From a virus, in the IMG/VR virus record IMGVR_UViG_3300021963_000002, positions 1-64,000 of that record: a stretch of DNA of 64,000 bases. One strand, given 5' to 3'. The notes under the pieces are model-generated. The model ran no database searches and had not been told where the DNA came from. It worked only from the letters and a program-made list of their open reading frames with translations. Both the position numbers and the translations under genes were made by a program. Shown one piece after another: positions 44,727-52,836 of this stretch; position 1 is the first letter of the stretch; each line of letters begins with the position of its first letter.

Positions 44727-45667
44727 CTATTTCAGGGATACGACCTTGCTCAGTGCCGCAATAACGTGTACTGGCAGTCTTCCTGAGCGGACTAACTTAT
44801 TGATTATCTCTGATGTCTCTGTCTGCTGCTGCGATGCTGACGCATTGAGGGCAAACGGCAGGATGTCGTCGATACTTAGTTTGTTGGGAGCCTTGTTGCC
44901 CGCCATCCCTTGGGCAACCTGAACGACGATTAAGGCCAGCTTGGCGGTCGAGATGGACTCGATATTGGCCCTCCGCTTCTCCTCCTCAAACGCAAATTCC
45001 AGGACTGTGTAGATCTCCTTCAGCGGGGTGCGAAGGAAGGTCGTCCGGTCGTACTCGGCGGCTAAGACGCCGCTGCGAACCTGGAGGTAGAGCTTCGTGA
45101 CGTCAAGAGGTTTTTGAGCGAGGTATTCCCTGTGCTTCTCGATCAGCTTCTCGGGATCTACCTCGCTCTCTTTCAGTTTCCCTCGTCGCCTTCAGACGGC
45201 CAGCCGTTGCGTTCCCAATTGATGAACTCGAAGATCTCGTTCAGGAGCTTGCTGGGTACTAGCAGGGTGTCTTCCCGGGTCCAGTCTCTGGTCTCGACCC
45301 ACTGATCACCTTCTTGAGCCTCGCCTCGGTAGCGGAGGAAGAGGGTCACCATTTCGATCTGCTGCTCTGCAACGGTGGCTGAGTCCTTCTGGACTTCCGC
45401 CAGCTCCTCTGCATGCTCGTACAGGACCTCGTTGTCGCTGTCGGTATTGCTCAGGAGCTCCAGAGCATCCTTGACGCTGATCTTGCGCTTCTTGGAGACG
45501 GCTTTCGCGATCTTCAGCAGGGAGTACGTGTTCTGCGCCTGCTTGCGAGCGATCTCCTCGACACCTTCGGCCTCTCCAGCTACGAGATCTTTGTAGATCG
45601 GGAAACGGAAGGGGAGAATCTCGTGGTATTCCTTTTCCTTGAAGAAGAGCTTTGAATAACGGCTCAT
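44727..45667 (-). CDS. Tail assembly chaperone, frameshifted long form (GT-like)
   Basis: After the -1 slip at 45176-45182 reading continues KLKESEVDPEKLIEKHREYL, then AAEYDRTTFLRTPLKEIYTV, LAPF-like DDILPFALNASASQQQTETS and ends VHVIAALSKVVSLK at TAG 44727. The segment downstream of the slip is about 149 codons, has no upstream start of its own and lies exactly between the short chaperone and the tape measure. The long product (~312 residues) corresponds to lambda gpGT, which recruits the tube protein to the tape measure. Confidence 0.85.
45173..45667 (-). CDS. Tail assembly chaperone, short form (gpG-like)
   Basis: The 164-residue product starts MSRYSKLFFKEKEYHEILPF and is acidic and helical (KRKISVKDALELLSNTDSDN, VLYEHAEELAEVQKDSATVA). 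It ends ...SEGDEGN at TGA. In tailed phages this protein coats the tape measure during tail assembly and is absent from the virion. Position between the major tail protein and tape measure and the terminal GGGAAAC confirm the role. Confidence 0.88.
   Translation of the reverse strand: MSRYSKLFFKEKEYHEILPFRFPIYKDLVAGEAEGVEEIARKQAQNTYSLLKIAKAVSKKRKISVKDALELLSNTDSDNEVLYEHAEELAEVQKDSATVAEQQIEMVTLFLRYRGEAQEGDQWVETRDWTREDTLLVPSKLLNEIFEFINWERNGWPSEGDEGN
45176..45182 (-). promoter_or_regulatory. Programmed -1 frameshift site G-GGA-AAC
   Basis: On the minus strand GGGAAAC is read as G-GGA-AAC in the zero frame, three bases before TGA (45175-45173). Slipping back one base re-pairs GGG and AAA and enters the long open frame. 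This is a canonical XXXYYYZ heptamer, close to the GGGAAAG of lambda G-T. Confidence 0.9.
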
Positions 45668-45894
45668 CAGTCTATGTAAAACGATGTGTCTGAAGCCACC
45701 AGTTCGGTGTCACTGTTTTCCGCATCAGGTGGAATAACCACGGTCAATTTACCACCATCTTCTGTAAGAAGAGTGGCCGGTGTACGCGAAAAGGGGGCGA
45801 TGTAAACCGCCCCCACTTCGAGTAGATCTCCACTCACTGTGCAGTTGATGAAGTATGACCGCTTGTCCTCAGAGACGAGCAGGTCAAATTTCAT
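45667..45894 (-). CDS. Small beta-rich protein between tube protein and chaperone
   Basis: Seventy-five residues: MKFDLLVSEDKRSYFINCTV, VGAVYIAPFSRTPATLLTED, LTVVIPPDAENSDTELVASD. The strands suggest a small beta-barrel. Overlaps of one base with both neighbours place it in the tail morphogenesis unit. No family recognised. Confidence 0.6.
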   Translation of the reverse strand: MKFDLLVSEDKRSYFINCTVSGDLLEVGAVYIAPFSRTPATLLTEDGGKLTVVIPPDAENSDTELVASDTSFYID

Positions 45895-46463
45895 CAGTAC
45901 ACCGACAGTGCTGCAGTTGCGTTGTCGAAGATGCCCGACCAGATGCGGCCACGGGACTGGAAGGTCCAGGAGTACTCGATCAGGCCGTCGGAGGGGGCAG
46001 CCTCAGACACGCCGGTCACGCAAGCCTGGAACATACGAGCGTGATACTTGTAGTTACCGGTGCTATCGGTGCCGAGATAGGTGAACATCTCAACCCAGAG
46101 TTCCACGTCGGGGTCGGATTCAGCCTCGATGACGAGCCTCAGAGCGTCGTCAATGTCAGCGTTAGGGGTGTTGCTTGCGCCCAGGCTGTTGATGAAGTAG
46201 GCGGAGCAAGCCAGCTCACCGGCTTGGGTCACACCCACAGAGTCACGCCAGCCGCTGTCACCCAGCAGGTAGAACTCCTGAGAGTTCGGGGCGGGGGTGA
46301 ATTCAGCGCGGGTTGCGCCCTTCAGCCACTTGTAGGTCAGCGACGCAGGGGCGGTGATAGCGCCTGCAGTCACAGTTGCTGCTTTACGGGTGCTGCCGGG
46401 GTCGGCGACGCGCACGATACGGTCCCGCCCCTTGGCAAATGCACCACCAGGAAGATTAGCCAT
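45894..46463 (-). CDS. Major tail (tube) protein
   Basis: The 189 residues show the order of long-tailed phage tube proteins: GRDRIVRVADPGSTRKAATV, ITAPASLTYKWLKGATRAEF, ALRLVIEAESDPDVELWVEM, YHARMFQACVTGVSEAAPSD, GLIEYSWTFQSRGRIWSG. The last phrase ('G.ie.swtf.s.G....g.f') is typical of the gpV-like fold. Position immediately upstream of the chaperone and tape measure supports it. It polymerises around the tape measure. Confidence 0.8.
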   Translation of the reverse strand: MANLPGGAFAKGRDRIVRVADPGSTRKAATVTAGAITAPASLTYKWLKGATRAEFTPAPNSQEFYLLGDSGWRDSVGVTQAGELACSAYFINSLGASNTPNADIDDALRLVIEAESDPDVELWVEMFTYLGTDSTGNYKYHARMFQACVTGVSEAAPSDGLIEYSWTFQSRGRIWSGIFDNATAALSVY

Positions 46464-46864
46464 TAGCCTCTCTCAGGTTGAATCGAGTAATCGGGGATAA
46501 ATACTTTCAGGGTTTCGAACGAGATGTCCGTTTGGGGGACATGCACGGGATCCTGAATATCAGGAAACCACTGAAAGAGAAGCTCGCGCACCTCGGCTAG
46601 TGTTTGAGCCGTGTCGTAGCTTGTGAGATAGATCGGCCAACGGACGTCTAGTACAACCTGCTGCGACAAGGTGGGCTTGTTCACCATCTCGGGGACTTCG
46701 TCGATGACACACTCGATGCCAGTGACAGTCCAGTCCTTGGGAACTTGCTGCTGACCCCGTACCCATAGGGCGGGGGACGTAGATCCATCCGGAAGGTTAT
46801 AGTTTCCTAATTTGGACCCGATAGCCGAGTTAATTAGGCTGCGTATTTGATTTACACTAGCCAT
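46463..46864 (-). CDS. Tail terminator-like protein
   Basis: The 133 residues (MASVNQIRSLINSAIGSKLG, WTVTGIECVIDEVPEMVNKP, QVVLDVRWPIYLTSYDTAQT, LAEVRELLFQWFPDIQDPVH) fit small tail-terminator or tail-completion proteins, which end the tail tube and join the head: an alpha/beta fold with 'v.l.q....' strands. It overlaps the upstream gene by 8 bases. The role is assigned by gene order. Confidence 0.6.
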   Translation of the reverse strand: MASVNQIRSLINSAIGSKLGNYNLPDGSTSPALWVRGQQQVPKDWTVTGIECVIDEVPEMVNKPTLSQQVVLDVRWPIYLTSYDTAQTLAEVRELLFQWFPDIQDPVHVPQTDISFETLKVFIPDYSIQPERG

Positions 46865-47228
46865 TTAACTCTCTCCTAAGTATAGTCTCAAAGTACTTTT
46901 TAGGGTCCACGTTCTCAAGTGCCGTGCGCGTCCAGGGGCGGGCTGGCCATTCGCCGCCACCCTTGAGCTTGGTGCCCTCGTGCACTTGAGTTGCGTACTC
47001 AACAGGCCAGCTGAACTGGTATCTGTTCTGTCCCGCTTGCCTTACTGTCTGGCTTGCGCGCAGCCGTCCTGTGTCGACGATGTCCCGCAGGCTACCGTCG
47101 TTCCACTTCCACTTATCAGAAGAGATCTCACTGGTGTATTCCGCTGACAGGCGGTTGACAAGTTGCTGGGTAGCTGCGGCAATCGCCCTGTCTAAAGCTG
47201 TCGTATCAAGCTTTTTGGGCTGCGCCAT
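46857..47228 (-). CDS. HK97 gp10-like head-tail/tail component
   Basis: The 123 residues include SLRDIVDTGRLRASQTVRQA, YQFSWPVEYATQVHEGTKLK and GEWPARPWTRTALENVDPKK. The 'D(I/T)G.LR.S', 'veYA..VHeG' and 'pARPW...AL' blocks are those of the HK97 gp10 / phage neck family. It acts at the junction between head and tail. Confidence 0.75.
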   Translation of the reverse strand: MAQPKKLDTTALDRAIAAATQQLVNRLSAEYTSEISSDKWKWNDGSLRDIVDTGRLRASQTVRQAGQNRYQFSWPVEYATQVHEGTKLKGGGEWPARPWTRTALENVDPKKYFETILRRELNG

Positions 47229-47230
47229 GG

Positions 47231-47608
47231 TTAACCACCCTTGCCTGTCTGTTCGAATTCACCAATGAAGCCCTGATGCAGCGTGCTCCGCGCAAACAAC
47301 AGCTCTTGAGAGCCAATGTTCGTGACGCGCAGAGTGCCGGTGATGCCGTTTACCGTGCAGTTCGCCACCATGCCCACCTTGACCTTGGAACTAAAGGTCG
47401 AGGGCACTAGCAGCCTGCCCTTGCACGGGACCTTGTTCTCGTCGATACCGGGCTTGTAGTCCTGTCTGCTGGCGTCCAGCTGGATATTGGCGACGTAGGT
47501 CTCCGTCGTGTTGACAGGGACCCGATTACCGGTCTGAGGGTCTGTAGCGAAGGAGCTGTAGACCTCGAAGACCAGTGTTGCGTTGTCAAAGGGCGCGTAG
47601 GCTCCCAT
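47231..47608 (-). CDS. Head-tail joining (stopper-like) protein
   Basis: The 125 residues are beta-rich: ATLVFEVYSSFATDPQTGNR, VPVNTTETYVANIQLDASRQ, CKGRLLVPSTFSSKVKVGMV, ANCTVNGITGTLRVTN. Position between the DUF4054 connector and the gp10-like gene is that of the head-closure protein. Identification relies mainly on order. Confidence 0.55.
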   Translation of the reverse strand: MGAYAPFDNATLVFEVYSSFATDPQTGNRVPVNTTETYVANIQLDASRQDYKPGIDENKVPCKGRLLVPSTFSSKVKVGMVANCTVNGITGTLRVTNIGSQELLFARSTLHQGFIGEFEQTGKGG

Positions 47609-47913
47609 CAGAACGCAAAGCCGATATTGACGAGAGAGCGTTGAAGAGCATTAAAGGTCGCGCCATAGGCAGTACCGGCGAAGCCCATGTCGGTCTGACC
47701 GCCAGGAACTGCACCGATCTGTTGCCCAATGGCTTGAGTGCGAGAGGCAAGTAGGTGAGCGGACAGGTAGTTCACCCCGTCGTCATGCTGCGTGCCCCAC
47801 ACTTCGCTGTCGCAGAAGCGCTTCGCCTCGGCGATGGCCCCCTCCACCACGGCGGATTCCAGGTTCGAAAACTCAGGGAAACGGCTCAAAAATGTGGTGG
47901 AGGTGACGGCCAT
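47608..47913 (-). CDS. DUF4054-type head-tail adaptor
   Basis: The 101 residues FLSRFPEFSNLESAVVEGAI, AEAKRFCDSEVWGTQHDDGV, NYLSAHLLASRTQAIGQ reproduce the DUF4054 pattern ('F...FPEF', 'A....d..vWG....., 'YLaAHLLa'). Members bind beneath the portal as the first connector ring. It overlaps both neighbours by a base or so. Confidence 0.75.
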   Translation of the reverse strand: MAVTSTTFLSRFPEFSNLESAVVEGAIAEAKRFCDSEVWGTQHDDGVNYLSAHLLASRTQAIGQQIGAVPGGQTDMGFAGTAYGATFNALQRSLVNIGFAF

Positions 47914-48323
47914 CAGCCTTCTCCTTCAGTAATTGCCTTCACTCGCTTGGCAATGGCGTTCTTGATGCGGATGCGGTTTTCGGCGAAGTCCCACTCCTTG
48001 AGCAGGTCCAGGTCGAAGGTCGCATCGATGGCATCAAGTGCCTCTTTCACAGGCATCGTGGCCAGACCCCCGGTCGGTTTGACCGAGGAGTCCACCACTT
48101 CCACGTCTTCCTGCACTGCCAGCGCACCGATGCTGAGCAGATCCTTGACGACGGGCATTTCCTTGATCTTGTCCCACTGAGAGGGATCAAAATCGCGGTT
48201 AACACCCGATTTCAGTTGGATGTGCTCAGTACCACCGGCTTTCGCACCGATTAGAGAGAAGCCAAGAGTGACTTCCTTATCCCGGGGCGGATTTTCCAGC
48301 TGGGGCTTGTAAGTGATGATCAT
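47913..48323 (-). CDS. Hypothetical head-region protein
   Basis: The 136 residues start MIITYKPQLENPPRDKEVTL and contain SGVNRDFDPSQWDKIKEMPV, VKDLLSIGALAVQEDVEVVD, EALDAIDATFDLDLLKEWDF. It sits between the major capsid and connector genes, where many phages of this capsid type encode an unassigned protein. No family recognised. Confidence 0.6.
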   Translation of the reverse strand: MIITYKPQLENPPRDKEVTLGFSLIGAKAGGTEHIQLKSGVNRDFDPSQWDKIKEMPVVKDLLSIGALAVQEDVEVVDSSVKPTGGLATMPVKEALDAIDATFDLDLLKEWDFAENRIRIKNAIAKRVKAITEGEG

Positions 48324-48344
48324 GTTCTGAGAAGAGAGGTGTTA

Positions 48345-49259
48345 TCAGGCTTTCTCGACGTACAGAGCGCTCTTGGGGTAGTACAGAGCGACACCGCCGA
48401 TACGGGCGTGGGCGGCCACGGTGAACTCCAGGTTCTGCCGGATCGGGGGCAGGAACTCCAGGGTGCGGGGCACATGCAGCTGCAGCTTCTCGGGGCTGCG
48501 GTCGTAGCAGATGATGCGGTCCTTGGACAGCTTGCTACCGGACTTGCTGGCTTCCAGCTCGTTGATCGGCTCGATAGAGCGAATCATCGGGTTGGTGCGG
48601 AGGTAGAACTCCATCACCGTGGTGTCAGAGGTAGCGCTACGCGGGGTGGTGCTGATGATGCGGTACACGTCGTAGGGCACCAGCATCGTGTTGGGAGCCT
48701 CCTTCATGTTGGAGTTCTGCACGATGCGGGTGGGAGCCTCGTTGAGGATCTCCAGCATCTCGTCAGTGGTGATGTTGGCGTCATCGAACCACTTGGAGGG
48801 CACCAGCTTGTCGACGTTGGCGTTGTTGAAGAAGCCATCCATCGACACAGCGCCATCGCCGAAGTAGGCGATTTCCTGCACTTTCTCCTCATAGGCGCGG
48901 CGCACAGCGTTTGCACGGCGCTGCTCCAGGTTCATGCCGGGCACCATGGCGGCGGCACGGGTTTCCTGGATGGTGTAGGAGAAGGAGGCGCCCAGGCTGC
49001 GGACAGCGTGGGTCACTTCCTTACGCAGGACATCAGCACGGGGCAGATCGCCTGCTTTGTCCTGGATCAGCTTCATCTTGCCCTGAGCATCAAAGATGCG
49101 GTAGGTGAAGCTGTCAGCACCAGGACCCACCTCGGTGGAGATGGGGAGGATCTGGGAATACTTGATGTCGGCGTACTGGACCTCGAAGGTCCGGGCCAGG
49201 ATCTGCTCTAGTTCTCTTGCGAGAAACAGACCGGCGTCGTCGTTACGAATATCAGACAT
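48345..49259 (-). CDS. Major capsid protein (DUF2184 type, HK97 fold)
   Basis: ATG 49259 is chosen: AGGAGG lies ten bases upstream. The 304 residues show LARELEQILARTFEVQYADI, KYSQILPISTEVGPGADSFT, YRIFDAQGKMKLIQDKAGDL, FSYTIQETRAAAMVPGMNLE, ANAVRRAYEEKVQEIAYFGD, a series I recognise as DUF2184 capsid proteins. The strong ribosome site fits a very abundant protein. No long delta domain precedes the core, so scaffolding is probably supplied by the C-terminal part of the DUF2213 protein. Confidence 0.85.
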   Translation of the reverse strand: MSDIRNDDAGLFLARELEQILARTFEVQYADIKYSQILPISTEVGPGADSFTYRIFDAQGKMKLIQDKAGDLPRADVLRKEVTHAVRSLGASFSYTIQETRAAAMVPGMNLEQRRANAVRRAYEEKVQEIAYFGDGAVSMDGFFNNANVDKLVPSKWFDDANITTDEMLEILNEAPTRIVQNSNMKEAPNTMLVPYDVYRIISTTPRSATSDTTVMEFYLRTNPMIRSIEPINELEASKSGSKLSKDRIICYDRSPEKLQLHVPRTLEFLPPIRQNLEFTVAAHARIGGVALYYPKSALYVEKA

Positions 49260-49276
49260 TAGTTGGGTGCCTCCTA

Positions 49277-49903
49277 TCAAGCGTCTGCGGAAACGGTGAA
49301 GGTGGGGATGTCGATCTCCAGGAGAGCCAGACCGCCAGCGGCGGCAGCACCCACCCAGCGAGCACCGGCAGTCACGTTGAAGGTCTTACCAGCCACGGCA
49401 GATTTGCCGAAGCGGCCCTTGTAGCCACCGTTGGTGGCAGCGCTGGCGTGATCGGTGTGATACAGGCGCACGGCATCGCCGAGTGCCACAGCATCCACGG
49501 TGTAGACGTAGACAACGCCCTTGCTCAGGACGTTGACGATCTGCTTGTCGGGATAGCCAATACGGCCATCAGCAGTCTTAGAAGTGCCGGGGATAACGCC
49601 GGTGCCCTGGTAGGAGCTGTTGGCGTTGGCTTCGAAGGTGTTGCTGTCAACAGCAAGACCCAGTACGCCAGTAGCGGAAGCACCAGCGGGAAGCTTGGCG
49701 CCCAGGCCGGAAGTGGCGGCACTGTCGATAATCACGGCGTGGCCAAAAGGCAGCACGGCGCCGGATTCATTGGTGTAGGACCGGGAGACAAAAGCCTGCA
49801 GGTCCGCAATCATGCCCTCGTGGCCAGCCACAAGACGCTGAGGGTAAGAACCCTGAGCACCTGCGGGATTGGCGACGGTGGTGGTGGTGTAGGTGATAGC
49901 CAT
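49277..49903 (-). CDS. Capsid decoration-like structural protein
   Basis: The 208 residues are Ala/Gly/Thr/Val-rich and beta-patterned: MIADLQAFVSRSYTNESGAV, LPFGHAVIIDSAATSGLGAK, QIVNVLSKGVVYVYTVDAVA, GDAVRLYHTDHAS. Proteins with 'f..r.y.n.s...ipfG.avv' and 'gvv.V.v..av..Gd.V' in this position are usual for DUF2184-type phages and probably decorate or cement the capsid. Role inferred from order. Confidence 0.6.
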   Translation of the reverse strand: MAITYTTTTVANPAGAQGSYPQRLVAGHEGMIADLQAFVSRSYTNESGAVLPFGHAVIIDSAATSGLGAKLPAGASATGVLGLAVDSNTFEANANSSYQGTGVIPGTSKTADGRIGYPDKQIVNVLSKGVVYVYTVDAVALGDAVRLYHTDHASAATNGGYKGRFGKSAVAGKTFNVTAGARWVGAAAAGGLALLEIDIPTFTVSADA

Positions 49904-49918
49904 TACTTAGCGCTCCTA

Positions 49919-51160
49919 TCAAACGTGAGCAGTGAGGTCTGACTTCCAACCGTTCAGCAGACGCTCACGGTAGGAGGATTGGCTGTCCATCTTTTCTGCT
50001 GCCTTTACTTGCGCCAGGGCAGCACGGACTTCGGCCACGTTGGAGCCGTCTTCCTCAGGCTGGAAGTCGGCGTCCTCTTTGATCTCCTCCTCTTCACCTT
50101 CCATGTCTTCCATGGCGGCGAGAACACCGTCAAGGACGCCGAGGAGGTAATCGTTGGAAGCGTCTTCGCGGGGAGCTTTTTCGAAGACGTTCTCGTAAGC
50201 GAGCGCCATGATCTGGTGCTCGTCCTCACCGTCAAACTTGTAGTCCTCGGGGAGGAGGGGGGAGAACTTATCGAGGCAGGCCAGACGGGTGTTCACAGCC
50301 TGGTTGATCTGTTCAGCGTCGCTGCGCTCTGCGGCGGCAGCTTCTGCGTCAGCGATCTGCTTTTCGAGTTCTTCAATACGCTCAAGAGCCGCGTCGAGGC
50401 GGCCGAGAGCTTCTTCGTTCTCGGAGACAACAGCTTGGATCTGCTCTTCCTGAGAATCGAGCTTTTTCATCAGCTCGGCCTTGGCACGATCACTCTCCTT
50501 CACGAAGGATTGGACCACACCGGCAGTTTCTGCTGGAAGTTCAAGATCCAGGCCGTCGAGGGTGATTCGTGCCATGGAAGATACGGGCGAATTCGACGGG
50601 TTTTCGTCCCATGCCACCGCATCGTTGCGGTCACATGAGTCGAGGATCAGACGGACGTCACGACCGGCACGACCACGGGGGACAATCGCGATGTGATTAA
50701 CGCGAATGTTCCTCTGGATGCCGTCATAACTCTCGCCTGCGGGTGTGACGCCAGGGGTGGGGTCATAGTCGACGCGATAGCCGGCGCTGACCTCTTGGGC
50801 ATCACCCCGCTGGATACGTTCAATCGCCGATTTGTCAGTTACGACAAGAGCGACCTCAACGAAGCCATCGGAGAATCGAACTTGCGAGCCTGCATGTCCG
50901 ATCTGATGAACCTTTGTATTTTCGGCGTCAAGCAGAACCGGGGGATGACCCATGGTTACTGCCTTCATGCCGAAGGAAGCAAGAGACTCTGGCTTCGCTA
51001 CTTCTGCTTCAGGGCGATATTCACGCACTTGCGTGCCATCACCCCTGGTATAAAGCTGAGTCCCTACTCGGGCCGCTTTACACCACACTTTCAGGTAGCC
51101 CTCGTCCGTGATTTCGGACTTCGTTACCTGACCGTAATCGTAGCGACTTACAGTCTCCAT
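49919..51160 (-). CDS. Prohead protease (DUF2213) with scaffold-like C-terminus
   Basis: Residues 1-170 (SLASFGMKAVTMGHPPVLLD, KVHQIGHAGSQVRFSDGFVE, VALVVTDKSAIERIQRGDAQ, EVSAGYRVDYDPTPG, RNIRVNHIAIVPRGRAGRDV) match the DUF2213 capsid maturation protease; GHPP-H, QEVSAGY and NHIAIV hold the expected His/Ser/His set. From ~215 to 290 there is a coiled coil and then an acidic tail, so protease and scaffold seem combined in one 413-residue protein. Confidence 0.8.
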   Translation of the reverse strand: METVSRYDYGQVTKSEITDEGYLKVWCKAARVGTQLYTRGDGTQVREYRPEAEVAKPESLASFGMKAVTMGHPPVLLDAENTKVHQIGHAGSQVRFSDGFVEVALVVTDKSAIERIQRGDAQEVSAGYRVDYDPTPGVTPAGESYDGIQRNIRVNHIAIVPRGRAGRDVRLILDSCDRNDAVAWDENPSNSPVSSMARITLDGLDLELPAETAGVVQSFVKESDRAKAELMKKLDSQEEQIQAVVSENEEALGRLDAALERIEELEKQIADAEAAAAERSDAEQINQAVNTRLACLDKFSPLLPEDYKFDGEDEHQIMALAYENVFEKAPREDASNDYLLGVLDGVLAAMEDMEGEEEEIKEDADFQPEEDGSNVAEVRAALAQVKAAEKMDSQSSYRERLLNGWKSDLTAHV

Positions 51161-51169
51161 ATCCTGATA

Positions 51170-51634
51170 CTAACTAAATTTTGCGGTATAAGTATCAGAA
51201 CCGCTGGTGCACCCTTGTTTTATGAGGTAAGGGGACCAGTCGAAGCTGTCGAATCGTTTCCTGTGATGTTTTTCAGGCGGGTGCCATCGGAGGCATGTCA
51301 GCCCTTTGGTTGAGGCTAACGGAAGCATCCAGATGTTCCCGTACTCCAGGCTGACGACGCCGAGATAGTCGATTTCGTCTGCGGAGTATGCCCTGTGGCC
51401 TTTGGACCCGGCGCTTGTCTTCGTGTCCGCCTGGTAATAGTTCCCAGTTGGCACCCAGTGAAGGGTTTTGACGTTGACGCGCTGCAGGCCACCGTTGTAT
51501 TCGACCACGTAGTCGACACGGTGGAGGTCGTGCTTCGGGGAGGCGATAAAGATGCCACGCTCAAGGAAGTGGCCCTCGAACATGTGCTCTCCTTTCGCGC
51601 CCCGGTGAGCTGAGGGTGCGCTGATACAGGTCAC
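51170..51634 (-). CDS. PD-(D/E)XK endonuclease, I-Ssp6803I-like
   Basis: Starting at GTG 51634, the 154 residues follow the cyanobacterial homing-endonuclease fold: HRGAKGEHMFEGHFLERGIF, SPKHDLHRVDYVVEYNGGLQ, RVNVKTLHW (the D...V-K core), YSADEIDYLGVVSLEYGNIW, MLPL. Such enzymes are dimeric site-specific nucleases. It is inserted between the prohead protease and virion-protein genes, where it is not part of the usual order, and so looks like a free-standing mobile nuclease. No intron boundaries are seen. Confidence 0.7.
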   Translation of the reverse strand: MTCISAPSAHRGAKGEHMFEGHFLERGIFIASPKHDLHRVDYVVEYNGGLQRVNVKTLHWVPTGNYYQADTKTSAGSKGHRAYSADEIDYLGVVSLEYGNIWMLPLASTKGLTCLRWHPPEKHHRKRFDSFDWSPYLIKQGCTSGSDTYTAKFS

Positions 51635-51670
51635 ATACTGTGATCAGTTACGCCTATTTAGCAGACGTTC

Positions 51671-51763
51671 TCAGTGGCTGAACTGTGTCAGCCATACGGT
51701 TACTACGAGCATCCCGGATAGCCAGGTCAGGCCAAATACGACGACCGGTGGTATCCGGAGCAT
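51671..51763 (-). CDS. 30-residue hydrophobic peptide
   Basis: ATG 51763 overlaps the stop of the upstream gene as TGATG. The product is MLRIPPVVVFGLTWLSGMLV followed by VTVWLTQFSH, one membrane span with very short ends. Translational coupling favours a real gene; tiny membrane peptides in phages can be holin-like or regulators. Chance cannot be excluded at this length. Confidence 0.4.
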   Translation of the reverse strand: MLRIPPVVVFGLTWLSGMLVVTVWLTQFSH

Positions 51764-52836
51764 CAATACTTCCGTTTCTTGTAGGAATCCATGATCTTGC
51801 TGAGTCGATCACGGACGTATGTCGTGTTCTGTGTGATGTCCTTCTTGTAGAACGAGCCGAGGTCTCTGCGGCGGCGGTATCCAGGCTCGTACTTGCGGCG
51901 AAGGCGCTCCACACTCAGGTTGTGGGTTCGCATCCCGCTGTTGAGGGAGGCACGGGTTGCCTTGCCCGCTTTGAACATCGCCTCACCAACTGCCATGGCG
52001 CGGTTGACCTCGGCGTTGGCAGCTTTCTTGATTGCCTGCTCAGCGGAGACGTTGGCGCGGCGAGCTGTTTCCGCCAACCGCTGTGTCTTGGAGGGTGGGC
52101 GCATGTTGCTCAGCGCCTCCCCCGAGAAGTTCATCTTCTTTTTGTTGGTGGCAATGGCTTCAGCCACGCTCACCAGCGCCTTGTTCCCTGCGCGCCGAGC
52201 AGCACCCGGGGAGGACAGGATCGCTCTGCGGGATCCCTTGTTCAGAAGTGCTCCGCCGAGGGCTACCCCGCCTGCCACCGCAGCCGCTTTGGCCACGGTG
52301 CTACCTAGAGAGCCCTTGGTGCAACGCCGGTTGTCGGGAATGCCGGATGCGCCGCACTTTTTGTCTGTACGGTCCTCGGCGTCGTAATTCAGGCCGGGGA
52401 CCCGTCCGCCCTTGGCCTGCTTGTGATGCCGCATCTTGAAGTAGCGGTTTTTCCCCAGCTCCAGGGCGAACTGGAGATCCCTGCCATAACCCTTGGCTAC
52501 GTACTGGAGATTTTTGCCAGCTCCCTTACTCGTGGCGATCACGTTTGCCACGTTGTTCATGGCCCCGGCTTTGTTACCCCGAGCCAGGTTTCCTGCTGCA
52601 AAGCCTGCCTGTGCGACTGGCTCAATGACACTGCGAGCAGCACTCCTCATACCCTCTCGCTTGTGCAGGAACGCTGTACCGACCAGACCCAGGCCAGCTG
52701 CTCCGGCCACAGCGGCGGCAGCTTTCACTGGCTTGTTCCAGGAAGCACGGCACTTATGGGATTTCGGGATGCAGGCGTTACCGCACTGCTTCGAGCCTGG
52801 GCCGCAGTTCAGTTTTTTGTCTTCGCGGATGCTCAC
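51763..52836 (-). CDS. Basic virion-region protein with two cysteine modules
   Basis: The 357 residues are very basic and Ala/Gly-rich. At the N-terminus is NCGPGSKQCGNACIPKSHKC, then a hydrophobic AAAAVAGAAGLGLVGTAF stretch. At about residue 160 is DKKCGASGIPDNRRCTKGS, followed by a second hydrophobic AKAAAVAGGVALGGALL. The C-terminus is Arg/Lys-rich. The same cysteine modules occur in the next two proteins of this region. Position beside MuF and the portal suggests an internal virion or ejected protein; this is inference. Confidence 0.65.
   Translation of the reverse strand: MSIREDKKLNCGPGSKQCGNACIPKSHKCRASWNKPVKAAAAVAGAAGLGLVGTAFLHKREGMRSAARSVIEPVAQAGFAAGNLARGNKAGAMNNVANVIATSKGAGKNLQYVAKGYGRDLQFALELGKNRYFKMRHHKQAKGGRVPGLNYDAEDRTDKKCGASGIPDNRRCTKGSLGSTVAKAAAVAGGVALGGALLNKGSRRAILSSPGAARRAGNKALVSVAEAIATNKKKMNFSGEALSNMRPPSKTQRLAETARRANVSAEQAIKKAANAEVNRAMAVGEAMFKAGKATRASLNSGMRTHNLSVERLRRKYEPGYRRRRDLGSFYKKDITQNTTYVRDRLSKIMDSYKKRKY

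Noticed and set aside
48339-49211. Long plus-strand frame (290 codons) opposite the major capsid gene
   Set aside because: The minus strand has a strong ribosome site and DUF2184 capsid motifs. The plus frame is His/Gly/Val-rich, typical of the antisense of a GC-rich gene.
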